Made by a program: the position numbers and the translations under genes. Under the pieces are notes generated by a model. That model was not told the origin of the DNA, did not search any database, and was given only the letters and a program-made list of their open reading frames with translations. A DNA stretch of 64,000 bases from SCGC-AAA076-P13 sp964276145. Its GTDB lineage: Bacteria > Pseudomonadota > Gammaproteobacteria > Magnimaribacterales > D2472. This document shows positions 23,128 to 32,571 of this stretch, piece after piece; position 1 is the first letter of the stretch; each line of letters starts with the position of its first letter. Location of the stretch: positions 1-64,000 of the forward strand of contig CAXYDN010000001.1 in assembly GCA_964276145.1 (NCBI GenBank), in the 5' to 3' direction.

Positions 23128-23346
23128 ATGGTTTTTTTAAAAATTCTTCCATTACTAATTCCTTTATTAATATTTCTATTGCCAATTCTTGTTAGAACAT
23201 ATTTAAAATCAAAATTTACAAAAACAAAAAATAAAAAGAATGAGTTAATGGTTGTTTGCTCTAATTGCGGCACCTATGCTCATGAATCAATTATTATTAA
23301 AAAAAGAGGTCAAAATTATTGTTCTAGGGAATGTGCTAGTAGTTAA
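23128..23346 (+). CDS. PP0621-type small membrane protein with C-terminal cysteine motif
   Basis: A 72-residue protein starting four bases after bamD. A single hydrophobic segment (about residues 4-24) anchors it. The cytoplasmic tail has a zinc-ribbon-like arrangement, VVCSNCGTYAHES...YCSRECAS, with two cysteine pairs. The layout resembles the PP0621 family of short uncharacterised proteobacterial proteins. Function is unknown. Its end overlaps the convergent RND permease gene by 11 bases. Confidence 0.75.
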   Translation: MVFLKILPLLIPLLIFLLPILVRTYLKSKFTKTKNKKNELMVVCSNCGTYAHESIIIKKRGQNYCSRECASS

Positions 23347-26300
23347 TTTTTTTCATGACTATAAACATTGCTGGAATATATAAAAGAGCTGTCATTGTCG
23401 CACCCAGAACTCCAATACTCATTGCCCAAGCAAGAGGCCTAAAGAATACACTTGCAAATATCAGTGGTACAAATCCGCCCAATGTTGTCAGGGATGTTGT
23501 AATGATATGTCTCGTTGATCTAATAACAACCTCAATTAGTTCTGCCTTTGAGATATCTTTTTTCTCTGCTTCTTCTTTAATATGAGATAAAACAATAATC
23601 GAATCATTGATAGATAAACCAATAAGTCCAACTGCACTTATAGTTCCTATGAATCCATAATTTTGTTGTCCAACAAATAAACCTAAAAAAGAAAGTCCTA
23701 CAGACAATATAGCTACTGAAAGTATAAGAGCTGTTTGCCTAAATGAATTTAGAGCAAAAACTAAGCCAACAATTATTAATAGAATATAGATTGCAGCAGA
23801 AGAATAAATTTGAGATTGTGACTCACCCCTGGTCTCTGCCTCACCAAGTTGCTTTATCGAATAACCAATGGGGAGTTTAGATTTAAAAACCTCAACATCC
23901 TCTTTTATAAAATTTTCAGTTTCAGATGGAAGAGTTTGAGTCCAAATCCATCCCTCCACCATATTGACTCTTTGCCCATCAATTCTTGTAATTTTAGAGG
24001 ACTTATTTGTTATAGAGCTTTTGCCAAAACTATCAATATATTCGAAGCCACTTTCAGACGGTACTGTTAAAAAACTAGCATTACCTGTCAAATCTTCGTT
24101 TTCAGTTAATCCTTTTAATCTAATTGGGATTTCTTTATTTGAATCCAGCATAGTGCCTACAATTATTCCATTATTTGCAGCATATAATTCATCAGCAATA
24201 AGATTTGCATTTACTCTGGAAAGAGAAATATTGGAGTTATTTAATTCAAATTCTATATTTGTATTTGTATTTGAAGTATCTGATTTGGTTAAATTTATCC
24301 CTGGGGCGTTGCTAATAATCAGCTCTAGTTCCTCACCGAGTTCTTTTAATACCAAAGGATCATCTCCATATATTGCAAAACTAACATCAGCAAAAACTGG
24401 AGGTCCTGATATGTATGAATCTGTAATAATAAGTATGTCAGGGTTTTGTTGGACTATTAATTTTGAAAGTTCTGGTAACTTTCTGATCATCTCTTCATAA
24501 TTTTTGGCATAAAATACTGATTGAGCCATATTATTTGACCCTTGTTTTTCTTTGCCGCCAACAACGTTCATTAATACTCTAGGAGACATCCTTCCTACAA
24601 ACCAATAATCTTTTTCAATCTCAATCAAACCAGAATTAAGAACTTGTTGCCTAACTAGCATAGCTCTCTCTAGAGTTTGCTCTGATGAAGCATTGCTTGG
24701 TAACTCTATATTTATACGGAACATATCTCTGTCGTTAGAGGGGAAAAAATCTTTTGGTAAAGTATTAAAAAGTAAAAAACCTAAAAAAGGCAAAGAAATA
24801 GAAATAATAATTGCCCGCCTGGGTATTGCAAAAGCCCAAGTAAGAAAAGATCTATATTTATTTAAAATTCTTTCATTATGATAACCTTCATTATGTATTT
24901 CGACATTTCGAAAGTATGGTATTTTTTCCATGTAGCTCATTAAGACAGGCACCATAATTAGGGCTAAAACCAAGGAGGATACAATTGACATAATTACAGT
25001 TAAAGCCATTCCTCCAACAAATTCGACACTTGAACCCTCACCTGTAACAATCGGAAGAAAAGAAAAGACGGTCGTGCCTGTTGCTGCTGCTAAAGGAGTT
25101 GTCAATTGCTTAAGTGTCTGAGAAATTGATTCATTGATTGAAAGGCCAATGCCTCTTCTATGTTTGTAGTCCTCCACCACAATGATTCCATTATCTATCA
25201 ATAGTCCAAGAGCAATAATAATTCCAGTTATTGAGGTCATGTGAAGTGGCAAACCGATAAGTCTGCAACCAATCATTACCAGACAAATTGAAAATGGCAG
25301 TATCAAAGTTACTATGATTGCTGGCCTTAATCCTAAAATAAAAAAACTTATACTAAGAACAAAAAAGGTAGCTAGAGAAAAGCTTTTTATTAGTTCATTA
25401 AATTTAGCAGAAGTATAAAGGGATTCGTCATAAATTTTTTCAATTGATATCTCACTAGGAAGAGATGCTCTCATTTCTTCAGCTACTTTTGATGCTCTAC
25501 CGACATAATCACCAACCCTTTGATCCATTGTTCCCATTGCCATAACAGATACAACAATTTCTCCGTTATACAAGAACATGTCTTCAATAGGTGAAACTGG
25601 TTTTTTAGAAATTTCTGCAATATCTTGTAGCTGGATAATCTCAGAATCATTTATAACTCTTATGGGTATTTCAGATAGCTTTTGAATACTCTTTATGTTG
25701 TCTTTAAGTCTTATTAAAAATTCAGAATTTTTATTAGATGAAACACCTACAGCTTTTTTATTATCAAATGATTTTAATGCCTCTGAGATTTCCCTATACG
25801 TTAGACCTAGGGAAGTTATTTTAGTAGAGTCAACCTCGATAAGAATTTCTTCATCTGCTTCACCGTATATGGCTGTAGCATGAGTTTCTCCTATGGAGCT
25901 AAGTTTCCTTTTTAGTTGCTCGGCAAGTCGAGACATTAAAACTATTGGAGCTTCACCCTCTCCATTCCACATTAGCGCATATTGAACGGTAATCGGTGGA
26001 CCACTGTTCCTATCAAGTACAATATTTGCTCCAGGTGGAGCTCTAATCTGAGCTAATTTATCTTGAACTTTTGACCATGTTTCCTCTATTAAATCTGGGC
26101 TAACAGATTGTTGCAATTCAACAATAATGGTTGCATATCCATGGGATATTATTGTCTCCAATTCTAAAATTTCTACAACTTCCCTAAGTTTTATTTCTAA
26201 TTCGTTAATAACCTGAGTTTCTATTCTTTCTGGTGATGCACCAGGATAGAAGACTCTGACTCCTGACCATCTTTGAGCTAATTCAGGATTTTCTTGAATA

Positions 26301-26398
26301 GGGACTGATAGAACAGATGATATTCCTGCAAGAACAATAAAAGCCAAAGTAAGAATTAATATTCTTGGTCGTTCTATGAAAATATTAATGAATTTCAT
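23336..26398 (-). CDS. RND-family efflux pump inner-membrane permease
   Basis: A 1,020-residue inner-membrane transporter of the AcrB-like resistance-nodulation-division superfamily, with two repeated halves, large periplasmic loops and about 12 membrane segments. In TM4 the motif is GLLIDNGIIVVED: D402 matches AcrB D407, but AcrB D408 is replaced by N403. In TM10 AcrB K940 is replaced by N931 (GLSINDSIIV), followed by D932. The proton relay therefore differs from that of classical multidrug pumps, and the substrate is unknown. The start codon is immediately beside the stop of the adaptor gene (shared base 26398), so the two are co-translated. A TetR gene is divergent upstream. Confidence 0.92.
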   Translation of the reverse strand: MKFINIFIERPRILILTLAFIVLAGISSVLSVPIQENPELAQRWSGVRVFYPGASPERIETQVINELEIKLREVVEILELETIISHGYATIIVELQQSVSPDLIEETWSKVQDKLAQIRAPPGANIVLDRNSGPPITVQYALMWNGEGEAPIVLMSRLAEQLKRKLSSIGETHATAIYGEADEEILIEVDSTKITSLGLTYREISEALKSFDNKKAVGVSSNKNSEFLIRLKDNIKSIQKLSEIPIRVINDSEIIQLQDIAEISKKPVSPIEDMFLYNGEIVVSVMAMGTMDQRVGDYVGRASKVAEEMRASLPSEISIEKIYDESLYTSAKFNELIKSFSLATFFVLSISFFILGLRPAIIVTLILPFSICLVMIGCRLIGLPLHMTSITGIIIALGLLIDNGIIVVEDYKHRRGIGLSINESISQTLKQLTTPLAAATGTTVFSFLPIVTGEGSSVEFVGGMALTVIMSIVSSLVLALIMVPVLMSYMEKIPYFRNVEIHNEGYHNERILNKYRSFLTWAFAIPRRAIIISISLPFLGFLLFNTLPKDFFPSNDRDMFRINIELPSNASSEQTLERAMLVRQQVLNSGLIEIEKDYWFVGRMSPRVLMNVVGGKEKQGSNNMAQSVFYAKNYEEMIRKLPELSKLIVQQNPDILIITDSYISGPPVFADVSFAIYGDDPLVLKELGEELELIISNAPGINLTKSDTSNTNTNIEFELNNSNISLSRVNANLIADELYAANNGIIVGTMLDSNKEIPIRLKGLTENEDLTGNASFLTVPSESGFEYIDSFGKSSITNKSSKITRIDGQRVNMVEGWIWTQTLPSETENFIKEDVEVFKSKLPIGYSIKQLGEAETRGESQSQIYSSAAIYILLIIVGLVFALNSFRQTALILSVAILSVGLSFLGLFVGQQNYGFIGTISAVGLIGLSINDSIIVLSHIKEEAEKKDISKAELIEVVIRSTRHIITTSLTTLGGFVPLIFASVFFRPLAWAMSIGVLGATMTALLYIPAMFIVMKKINY

Positions 26399-27381
26399 TA
26401 TAAATTAATAATCTTACCTTCAATGATTTTTTGTGCGCCGCCAAGAATGACTAAATCACCATTTTTAAGAGTACCATTTACATAGGCATATTCACCTTCG
26501 AAATATATAATATCCACTAGATCTCTTACTACAATTCTTTCTTGATTAATTGTATAAATTGCCCAAACACCTTGCTCTGATTGAGATAAAGATTTGATAG
26601 GAACCCACGTACCTCTTCCATTCATTGTCATGCTTAACTTAAGTTGGGCTATAGATCCTGGATCAAAAAACGAATTAAAATTAAAAATAGCTAAACGATT
26701 ATCCGAACCTCCTGGAGTCATTGGAGCAAGTCTTTCTAAATAGCCTTTTACTTCTTTATTTGCAATCTTAAATAAATATTCATTACCTATCTGTAATTTA
26801 TCAGTGTAGCTAATAGGAATGGAAATGTGAGCCTTCACATTTTTAGAATCCAATATTTCTATTATTGGAACTCCTCCATTAATTACGGACCCAGTATCTA
26901 AAAATCTATTTTGGATAAAACCATCAAAAGGAGCTATTAATTTAGTTTGCTCAAATTTGACTTTATAAAAGTTATATTGTGATTTTGCTATAAGTTCTTC
27001 TGAATTTGCATTATCTAAATCTTGGATAGAAATATGTCCCTGAGATCTTAAATCTTTATATCTTGCAAGAACTTGCTTAGACAAATCATACTTTGCTTTT
27101 GCTTGATCAAGTTGAGCAGAGGCTTCCCTGCTATCTAGTTCTGCAAGTATTTGTCCTTTTTTAACTGCATCACCTATGTCTACATTAATAACATTAATTT
27201 TTCCTGGTATCTCGAATGCTAGTTTTGATTGCTCAGAAGGTAAAAGTTTTCCTGGAAAATTCCTTGTTATTTTGTAGGAATCAAGCATCTTGACTTCAAG
27301 AATTTCTAAAGCCGTCGCGCTGATATTAAAAATTAAGAGTGTTAAAGATAGAGTAATTCTATTTTGTATATACTTTTGCAT
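26398..27381 (-). CDS. RND efflux periplasmic adaptor (membrane fusion protein)
   Basis: A 327-residue adaptor of the HlyD/AcrA type that would bridge the inner-membrane permease to a TolC-like channel. A signal peptide is followed by a lipoyl half (DIGDAVKKGQILAELDSREASAQLDQAK), a short coiled-coil hairpin (about residues 85-145), the second lipoyl half (LIAPFDGFIQNRFLDTGSVINGG) and beta-barrel and proximal domains. No lipobox cysteine is evident, so it is probably not a lipoprotein. It is the first gene of the efflux operon, directly downstream of two operator-like palindromes. Confidence 0.92.
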   Translation of the reverse strand: MQKYIQNRITLSLTLLIFNISATALEILEVKMLDSYKITRNFPGKLLPSEQSKLAFEIPGKINVINVDIGDAVKKGQILAELDSREASAQLDQAKAKYDLSKQVLARYKDLRSQGHISIQDLDNANSEELIAKSQYNFYKVKFEQTKLIAPFDGFIQNRFLDTGSVINGGVPIIEILDSKNVKAHISIPISYTDKLQIGNEYLFKIANKEVKGYLERLAPMTPGGSDNRLAIFNFNSFFDPGSIAQLKLSMTMNGRGTWVPIKSLSQSEQGVWAIYTINQERIVVRDLVDIIYFEGEYAYVNGTLKNGDLVILGGAQKIIEGKIINL

Positions 27382-27406
27382 TTGACTTTCAATAATAAAA
27401 TATTTA

Positions 27407-27454
27407 ATGTTAGCAGTGTAAACATGATAACGAAAATGTTAGCAGTGTCAACAT
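27407..27454. promoter_or_regulatory. Tandem 19-base operator-like palindromes between tetR and the efflux operon
   Basis: Two 19-base sites, ATGTTAGCAGTGTAAACAT at 27407-27425 and ATGTTAGCAGTGTCAACAT at 27436-27454, differ at one base and are centred 29 bases apart. Each is an imperfect inverted repeat with outer arms ATGTT/AACAT. They lie in the 89-base gap between the divergent adaptor and TetR genes, the expected place for an autoregulated TetR operator. The same palindrome in perfect form occurs upstream of tolC. Confidence 0.85.
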
Positions 27455-27470
27455 ACAAAACTATTTATAT

Positions 27471-28088
27471 ATGAAATCTTATCATCATGGCAATTTAAAA
27501 GAAGAGCTCATAGCTTGTGCTTGCAGATTATGTGAGAGAGATGGGTATACCAAGTTAAGTATAAGATCTTTAGCAAAAGAAAGCGGAGTTTCCCAAACAG
27601 CACCTTATAGGCATTTTGAAACCAAGGAAGCTCTATATGCATCAGTTGCAACCAATGGTTTTAAAAAACTTAGTAAAGCTTGTCATATAGATACAAAAAA
27701 AAATGTATCGAAAAAACAACTTGTTGAAATAGGATGTAGGTATATTGAATTTGGTCTAGAGAATGCAAATACTTATGATTTAATGTTTGGCACAGCAGTG
27801 GGTAATTTTGCAGATTATCCCGAACTTTTAGAGGCCGCAAATAAAACATATGACAATATGCGATCAAGCTTTTCTAAATTAGCAAAGGATAGTGACGATA
27901 TCATTGCTTTTAAATGTCTAACACTTTGGTCTATGGTTCATGGGCTTGTTGGTATAATTAGAAAGGTTCATGTGATTGGTGACGATCTAGAAGAGAATAT
28001 TCATGGGCCTATGTCGGCTGGACGTATGGTTGCTGATAATCTTGAACAGCATCTTGATAAGGTTTTATCTGGTCTTATTCAGAATTAA
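27471..28088 (+). CDS. TetR/AcrR-family transcriptional repressor, likely of the efflux genes
   Basis: A 205-residue TetR-family regulator. The N-terminal helix-turn-helix spans about residues 29-56 (LSIRSLAKESGVSQTAPYRHFETKEALY). The C-terminal ligand domain includes LWSMVHGLVG, the WHG signature of one TetR subgroup. It is divergent from the RND adaptor gene with two operator-like palindromes between, so repression of itself and the pump is the obvious inference. The inducer is unknown. Its end overlaps the convergent DUF4399 gene by 14 bases. Confidence 0.9.
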   Translation: MKSYHHGNLKEELIACACRLCERDGYTKLSIRSLAKESGVSQTAPYRHFETKEALYASVATNGFKKLSKACHIDTKKNVSKKQLVEIGCRYIEFGLENANTYDLMFGTAVGNFADYPELLEAANKTYDNMRSSFSKLAKDSDDIIAFKCLTLWSMVHGLVGIIRKVHVIGDDLEENIHGPMSAGRMVADNLEQHLDKVLSGLIQN

Positions 28089-28494
28089 GTATCTCGATAG
28101 TAATCTTATTAGAGAAAATTGGGTTCTCATGTGGGATATGCGCATAATCACCCAGCAATAATTGCAAAGTATGCTTTCCTGGTGAAAGGGTTATTTCAAA
28201 TTCAGTTTGACCCTTTCCAAAATGAATATAATTTTCTGTGCTGGGGATTGGTCTTGTTAAAATAGGTAAATCAGCATCTACAATCAAATGATGATGTCCA
28301 GAGTTGCATCCATTAATACCAGCTGGAAGAATATTAAAATTATCAATTCCAAAAACTAATTTAACATTTTGTGATTTTGAGACATAACCATCAGCTGGAC
28401 TAATAAAATAAACTTTTGGTTCAACCAAATCACAATCTTCTGAAGTTAGAAAAGAACAAAAAATGACTACTAAAAAGGTATATAGCTTATTCAT
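28075..28494 (-). CDS. DUF4399 exported protein
   Basis: A DUF4399 family protein of unknown function, about 139 residues with a signal peptide (MNKLYTFLVVIFCSFLTS). Family hallmarks are KLVFGIDNF, GHHHLIVD, the ENYIHFGKGQTE motif and LLLGDYAHIPHENP, which together are rich in histidines. I chose the ATG at 28494, which has an AGG-type ribosome site five bases before it, over the ATG nine bases upstream; both are possible. The start lies within the last codons of the flavin reductase gene, so the two are probably co-expressed. Confidence 0.85.
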   Translation of the reverse strand: MNKLYTFLVVIFCSFLTSEDCDLVEPKVYFISPADGYVSKSQNVKLVFGIDNFNILPAGINGCNSGHHHLIVDADLPILTRPIPSTENYIHFGKGQTEFEITLSPGKHTLQLLLGDYAHIPHENPIFSNKITIEILNSE

Positions 28495-28950
28495 ACCTAC
28501 CATCTACATAAGTCAAAGTATTAATATCATCAGAGTTGTTAGACTTTAGCACTTTGCCAATTACAATACTGTGGGTGTGATAAGAAATTAATTGATCTAC
28601 TTCACAAAAATATTTGCTTGCGCTCTCTTTAAAAAAGGAATATCTGTTAAATCCCACTCATCACTTTGAAATCTTTTATTTTCATTTTCATAAGAACTAC
28701 AGATATTTGATAGTTCTTCATGATTTTTTGTTAGTAAGTTAATGCAAAACTTTGAGCCAATAACTATTGAATCATGAATGCTTGCTGACTTATTTATGCA
28801 TACCAACAAACTTGGTGGGTCTATAGATACAGAAGTAACCGAAGAAACTGTTATTGCATGACATTCACTATTTTCATTGGTATTAGATAAAATGCTCACA
28901 GAATAGACATAGCTTCTCATTGCTTTTCGAAAATTATCTTGAAGTGCCAT
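28487..28950 (-). CDS. Flavin reductase-like FMN-binding protein (one-base frameshift near 28605)
   Basis: A flavin-reductase domain protein related to the small NAD(P)H:flavin oxidoreductases of two-component monooxygenases. The N-terminal part shows FRKAMRSYVYSVSILS, ITVSSVTSVSIDPPSLLVCINKSASIHD and FCINLLTKNHEELS, which form the FMN-binding barrel. The first frame ends at 28597 after 117 residues, but the expected C-terminus (FCEVDQLISYHTHSIVIGKVL...) continues in the next frame to 28487. One missing T in a five-T run near 28605 would restore about 154 residues, the normal size. The indel at a homopolymer suggests sequencing error. The cognate oxygenase is not in the window. Confidence 0.8.
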
Positions 28951-29012
28951 GATTGAATTATACTTATTTATTAAAAATATACCTTATCTAATAAGCAAAC
29001 ATATCTAATAAA

Positions 29013-29573
29013 ATGAAGAATAGTTTAAGAATATCTGGAGGGACATTAAAGGGCAAAAAAATACAATTTGATTTCAAAGAATCTCTCAGACCTACATCCA
29101 GTAAACTTAAAGAAATTCTTTTTAATTGGCTGCAATTTGAAATTGATGAATGTGTTTGTCTTGATTTATTTGCAGGCACTGGATCTTTAGGTATTGAAGC
29201 CCTATCAAGAGGCTCATCAAAAGTAATATTCGTTGAATTGAATAAAAAAAATTACTCCACCCTATCCGCTAATTTAAAAAAATTAGATGTAAAAGATAAA
29301 TCAAAAATCTTTTTTAAAGATGCTTTTACTTGGATTAGAAACTATGATTTATCAGGAATTGATCTCATATTTTTAGACCCTCCTTTTAATAAGGAACATG
29401 AGGTTAAAGCTCTTAAATTATTAATGCGTAAAAATGATTTAAAATCATCTTGCAAGATTTATCTTGAATATAGTAAATATGATGAAATTGAAATCCCTAA
29501 AGAATTTAAGATACTTAAAGAAAAATCTGTTGGTGATGTAAAAGCATTGCTTCTTATAAAAAATGAAAATTAG
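29013..29573 (+). CDS. rsmD: 16S rRNA (guanine966-N2)-methyltransferase RsmD
   Basis: SAM-dependent methyltransferase that modifies G966 of 16S rRNA. Starting motif RISGGTLKGKKI and RPTSSKLKEILFNWL are family marks. The SAM-binding motif is CLDLFAGTGSLGIEALSRG at about residues 47-66, and the catalytic DPPF tetrapeptide is in IFLDPPFNKEHE near residue 122. The 186-residue length is usual. Its stop overlaps the start of hemC by 11 bases, so the three genes rsmD-hemC-hemD form an operon. Confidence 0.92.
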   Translation: MKNSLRISGGTLKGKKIQFDFKESLRPTSSKLKEILFNWLQFEIDECVCLDLFAGTGSLGIEALSRGSSKVIFVELNKKNYSTLSANLKKLDVKDKSKIFFKDAFTWIRNYDLSGIDLIFLDPPFNKEHEVKALKLLMRKNDLKSSCKIYLEYSKYDEIEIPKEFKILKEKSVGDVKALLLIKNEN

Positions 29574-30468
29574 AATTGCTACAAGAAAATCACCCTTAGC
29601 TTTATTTCAAGCTGAGTATGTTGCTAATCAAATTAAACAGTTAGATCAGAAAATAGAGGTTGAGCTTATGCCCATGAGTTCTGAGGGTGATTTGACTGAT
29701 AAACCTCTTCATCAGATAGGCGGTAAAGGTCTTTTTATCAAAACTTTAGAATCAGCATTACTAAACAACTCAGCAGATATTGCAGTTCACAGCTTAAAAG
29801 ATGTTCCAGCAAAATTAGATAAGAATTTTAAAATTATTTCTGTATTCGAAAGAGCGGCTGCTTCAGATATTCTTCTTACAAAAAAAGGAACATCATTTAA
29901 GTCTATGCCAGAGGGCTCCATAATTGGAACATCTAGTCCTAGAAGAAAAGCTCAAATAAAAATCTTAAGACCAGATCTCAACACAATTTCTGTGAGAGGA
30001 AATATTGCAACCAGAATAAAGAAATTACATGATAATCACTTTGATGGTCTCATTATTGCGAAAGCTGCTATGGAGAGATTAAATTTGTCATTTGAAAATA
30101 CTTATGAATTTAGTTATCAAGAAATGCTTCCAGCAGCTTCTCAGGGTTTTATTGGAATCGAATGTATTTCTTCAAATAAAGACTTAATTAAAATGCTTGG
30201 TTCAATTAGTTCTGAGAAGGATATGGTTCTAGCAGAAGCTGAAAGAAGTTTTGTAGCTCAATTAAATGGATCATGTCTTTCACCTATTGCTATTTATTGC
30301 AGAGAAGAATCAAGTCATGTTCTTGTTTCTGCAAAAGCTCTTTCACAAAATGGTGATAAGCAAATATTTAAAGAAATAATATCAAGTCATGCTTCGATTA
30401 ATGAAGATATTAGAAGTTTGGCTAAAGAATTTATTTCTAAAGGCGCAGATAAATTAATCCTATCATGA
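29563..30468 (+). CDS. hemC: Porphobilinogen deaminase (hydroxymethylbilane synthase)
   Basis: Polymerises four porphobilinogen units into hydroxymethylbilane in haem synthesis. The N-terminus IRIATRKSPLALFQAEYV, the HSLKDVPA motif with its catalytic Asp, GTSSPRRKAQI and the cofactor-attachment cysteine in LNGSCLSPIA near residue 240 are all present. The 301-residue length is normal. It overlaps hemD by four bases (ATGA). The preceding pathway enzyme, hemB, lies 2.4 kb downstream on the other strand. Confidence 0.95.
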   Translation: MKIRIATRKSPLALFQAEYVANQIKQLDQKIEVELMPMSSEGDLTDKPLHQIGGKGLFIKTLESALLNNSADIAVHSLKDVPAKLDKNFKIISVFERAAASDILLTKKGTSFKSMPEGSIIGTSSPRRKAQIKILRPDLNTISVRGNIATRIKKLHDNHFDGLIIAKAAMERLNLSFENTYEFSYQEMLPAASQGFIGIECISSNKDLIKMLGSISSEKDMVLAEAERSFVAQLNGSCLSPIAIYCREESSHVLVSAKALSQNGDKQIFKEIISSHASINEDIRSLAKEFISKGADKLILS

Positions 30469-31184
30469 TCGTAATAAATACAAGACCAAAAGATTTATCA
30501 AAAAAAATAAATGAACTGTGTAGTTTAGAAAAAATAGAGCTACAAAATACTCATCTCTCTAAAATAATACCTATTAAGATAGATACAGATAATGGGGCAA
30601 ATAAAAAAATATTTGAAAATTTTAATACCTATACTAACTTTATATTTACCAGCAGAGCTGCTGTAGAAAACGGAACTGAATTTATAAAAATAAAATCTGC
30701 ACTACTAAATAAAAATCATAAATTTTTTGCTGTTGGGGACTCAACAAAAGAAGCATTAGCTATGAAAGGTTTCGAAGCCATTATGCCTATTATTAAGTCT
30801 TCTGACGGTCTTGTGGAAATGATAGAAAAAAGTTTTCCAGGCCAAAATCTAATAATCTGTGGCGAAAATACTAATATGAATTTACAAAATAAATTGGCAG
30901 AGAGTGCAGATGAGATACGTTGTTACAATCTCAATTATTCCAAGGAATTTATTCATGATATCTCACCATCTGAAGCAATTATTTTGATTTATAACTATCT
31001 AACATTCGAATTCATTCATAAGAACCTCGATGTAAATTTATTAAGAAATAAAATATTTATAGTTGCGTCTGAAAGGATTAAATCAAAAATTTTTAACTTA
31101 GTTCCTAAGTATGATTTAAAAATTCTAGTATCTAAATCTTCATTAGATGTAGATATGTTAGAAACAGTAAAAAAAATTATTTAG
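30465..31184 (+). CDS. hemD: Uroporphyrinogen-III synthase
   Basis: Closes and inverts ring D of hydroxymethylbilane to give uroporphyrinogen III. Sequence conservation in this family is weak. Supporting marks are the N-terminal VINTRPKDLSKKI, FIFTSRAAVENG, FFAVGDSTKEALAMKGF (the VG.xT-like strand) and LIICGENTNMNLQNKLAE. The 239-residue length fits. Position directly after hemC with a four-base overlap makes the call secure. It converges on rho with an eight-base overlap. Confidence 0.88.
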   Translation: MIVINTRPKDLSKKINELCSLEKIELQNTHLSKIIPIKIDTDNGANKKIFENFNTYTNFIFTSRAAVENGTEFIKIKSALLNKNHKFFAVGDSTKEALAMKGFEAIMPIIKSSDGLVEMIEKSFPGQNLIICGENTNMNLQNKLAESADEIRCYNLNYSKEFIHDISPSEAIILIYNYLTFEFIHKNLDVNLLRNKIFIVASERIKSKIFNLVPKYDLKILVSKSSLDVDMLETVKKII

Positions 31185-32454
31185 TTTTTTTACCGTTACC
31201 TGACTTCATGGATGTAAAAAACTCGTCATTAGTTTTATGAGACTTGAGTCGATCAATCAAGAATTGAATAGATTGAGCGTCTTCCATTTCATCAAGAATC
31301 TTTCTAAGCACCCACATTCTTTGAAGCTCATCCTCTGATGTAAGAAGGTCCTCTCTTCTAGTTCCAGATCTTCTGATGTTGATAGCTGGATAGATTCTTT
31401 TTTCAGCAATCTTTCTCTCAAGATGAATTTCCATATTCCCAGTACCCTTAAATTCTTCATAAATAACTTCATCCATCTTAGAGCCTGTTTCCACAAGAGC
31501 AGTTGCAAGAATAGTTAAACTTCCACCCTCTTCAAGGTTTCTGGCAGCACCAAAAAATCTTTTAGGTCTTTCTAATGCATTAGAATCAACACCACCACTT
31601 AATATTTTTCCTGAAGCAGGTTGAACTGAATTGTATGCTCGTCCAAGACGAGTAATAGAGTCTAGTAAAATAACAACATCTTTTTTATGTTCAACCAATC
31701 TTTTTGCTTTTTCTATAACCATATTAGCAACTTGAACATGTCTGCTTGGTGGCTCATCAAATGTACTTGCTACAACTTCACCTTTTACTGTTCTAGACAT
31801 CTCTGTAACTTCTTCAGGCCTCTCATCAATTAATAAAACTATTAATTCAACTTCTGGATTATTGCTTTTAATAGAATGAGCAATGCTTTGAAGCATCAGC
31901 GTTTTACCAGCTTTTGGAGGAGATACAATTAAACCTCTTTGACCTTTGCCAATAGGAGCTATTAAATCAATAATTCTAGATGAAAGATCTTCATTGGAAC
32001 CACTGCCTTGCTCAAGTACTAACCTCTCATTAGGAAACAAAGGTGTAAGGTTTTCAAAAAGGATTTTATTTTTAGTATTTTTAGGTTCTTCGCCATTGAT
32101 AGTATCAACCTGAATAAGGGCAAAATATCTTTCTTTATCTTTAGGAGTCCTTATTTTACCAGCTACTGAATCGCCCTTTCTCAATCCAAATTTTCTGATT
32201 TGACTTGGAGATACATAAATATCATCCTCACCAGCACAATAAGATCCTTCAGGTGATCTTAAGAAGCCAAAACCATCATTGAGAATTTCTAAAACACCGC
32301 CACCATATATATCTATACCTTCAGATGCTTTATGTTTAAATATTCTAAATATAATCTCTTGTTTTTTTAATCTTCCTACATCTTCTAGTCCAAGCTCTGT
32401 TGCTATATCGACTAACTCATTTATAGGTTTTACTTTTATTTCTGTAAGGTTCAT
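31177..32454 (-). CDS. rho: Transcription termination factor Rho
   Basis: Hexameric RNA helicase that terminates transcription. A 425-residue protein has the N-terminal helix bundle (MNLTEIKVKPINELVDIA), the cold-shock-like RNA-binding domain with GFGFLRSP and GEDDIYVSPSQIRKFGLRKGD, Walker A SPPKAGKT near residue 180, Walker B VVILLDSITRLGRAYN, and the Q/R loops. No inserted domain is seen, unlike the long Rho of some phyla. It follows trxA on the same strand, as in E. coli, with a 117-base leader. Confidence 0.96.
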   Translation of the reverse strand: MNLTEIKVKPINELVDIATELGLEDVGRLKKQEIIFRIFKHKASEGIDIYGGGVLEILNDGFGFLRSPEGSYCAGEDDIYVSPSQIRKFGLRKGDSVAGKIRTPKDKERYFALIQVDTINGEEPKNTKNKILFENLTPLFPNERLVLEQGSGSNEDLSSRIIDLIAPIGKGQRGLIVSPPKAGKTLMLQSIAHSIKSNNPEVELIVLLIDERPEEVTEMSRTVKGEVVASTFDEPPSRHVQVANMVIEKAKRLVEHKKDVVILLDSITRLGRAYNSVQPASGKILSGGVDSNALERPKRFFGAARNLEEGGSLTILATALVETGSKMDEVIYEEFKGTGNMEIHLERKIAEKRIYPAINIRRSGTRREDLLTSEDELQRMWVLRKILDEMEDAQSIQFLIDRLKSHKTNDEFFTSMKSGNGKKTK

Positions 32455-32571
32455 TTATATGGTTCCGTTTTTGTAAATTATGTAAGAAGGGGTATATAAG
32501 ATGGTGGTCTATGACCGTGATGCGAAGATAGTAATTCGTTTTATTCCAAGACGCAAGAAATATGCTTTGCC
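32455..32571 (-). promoter_or_regulatory. trxA-rho intergenic leader, possible autoregulatory region
   Basis: On the minus strand the leader includes a small GGTC/GACC hairpin (near 32500) and then a C/U-rich, G-poor stretch (CCACCATCTTATATACCCC) of the sort Rho binds. In E. coli rho is autoregulated by termination in its leader. A similar role here is inference. No leader-peptide reading frame is convincing. Confidence 0.35.
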
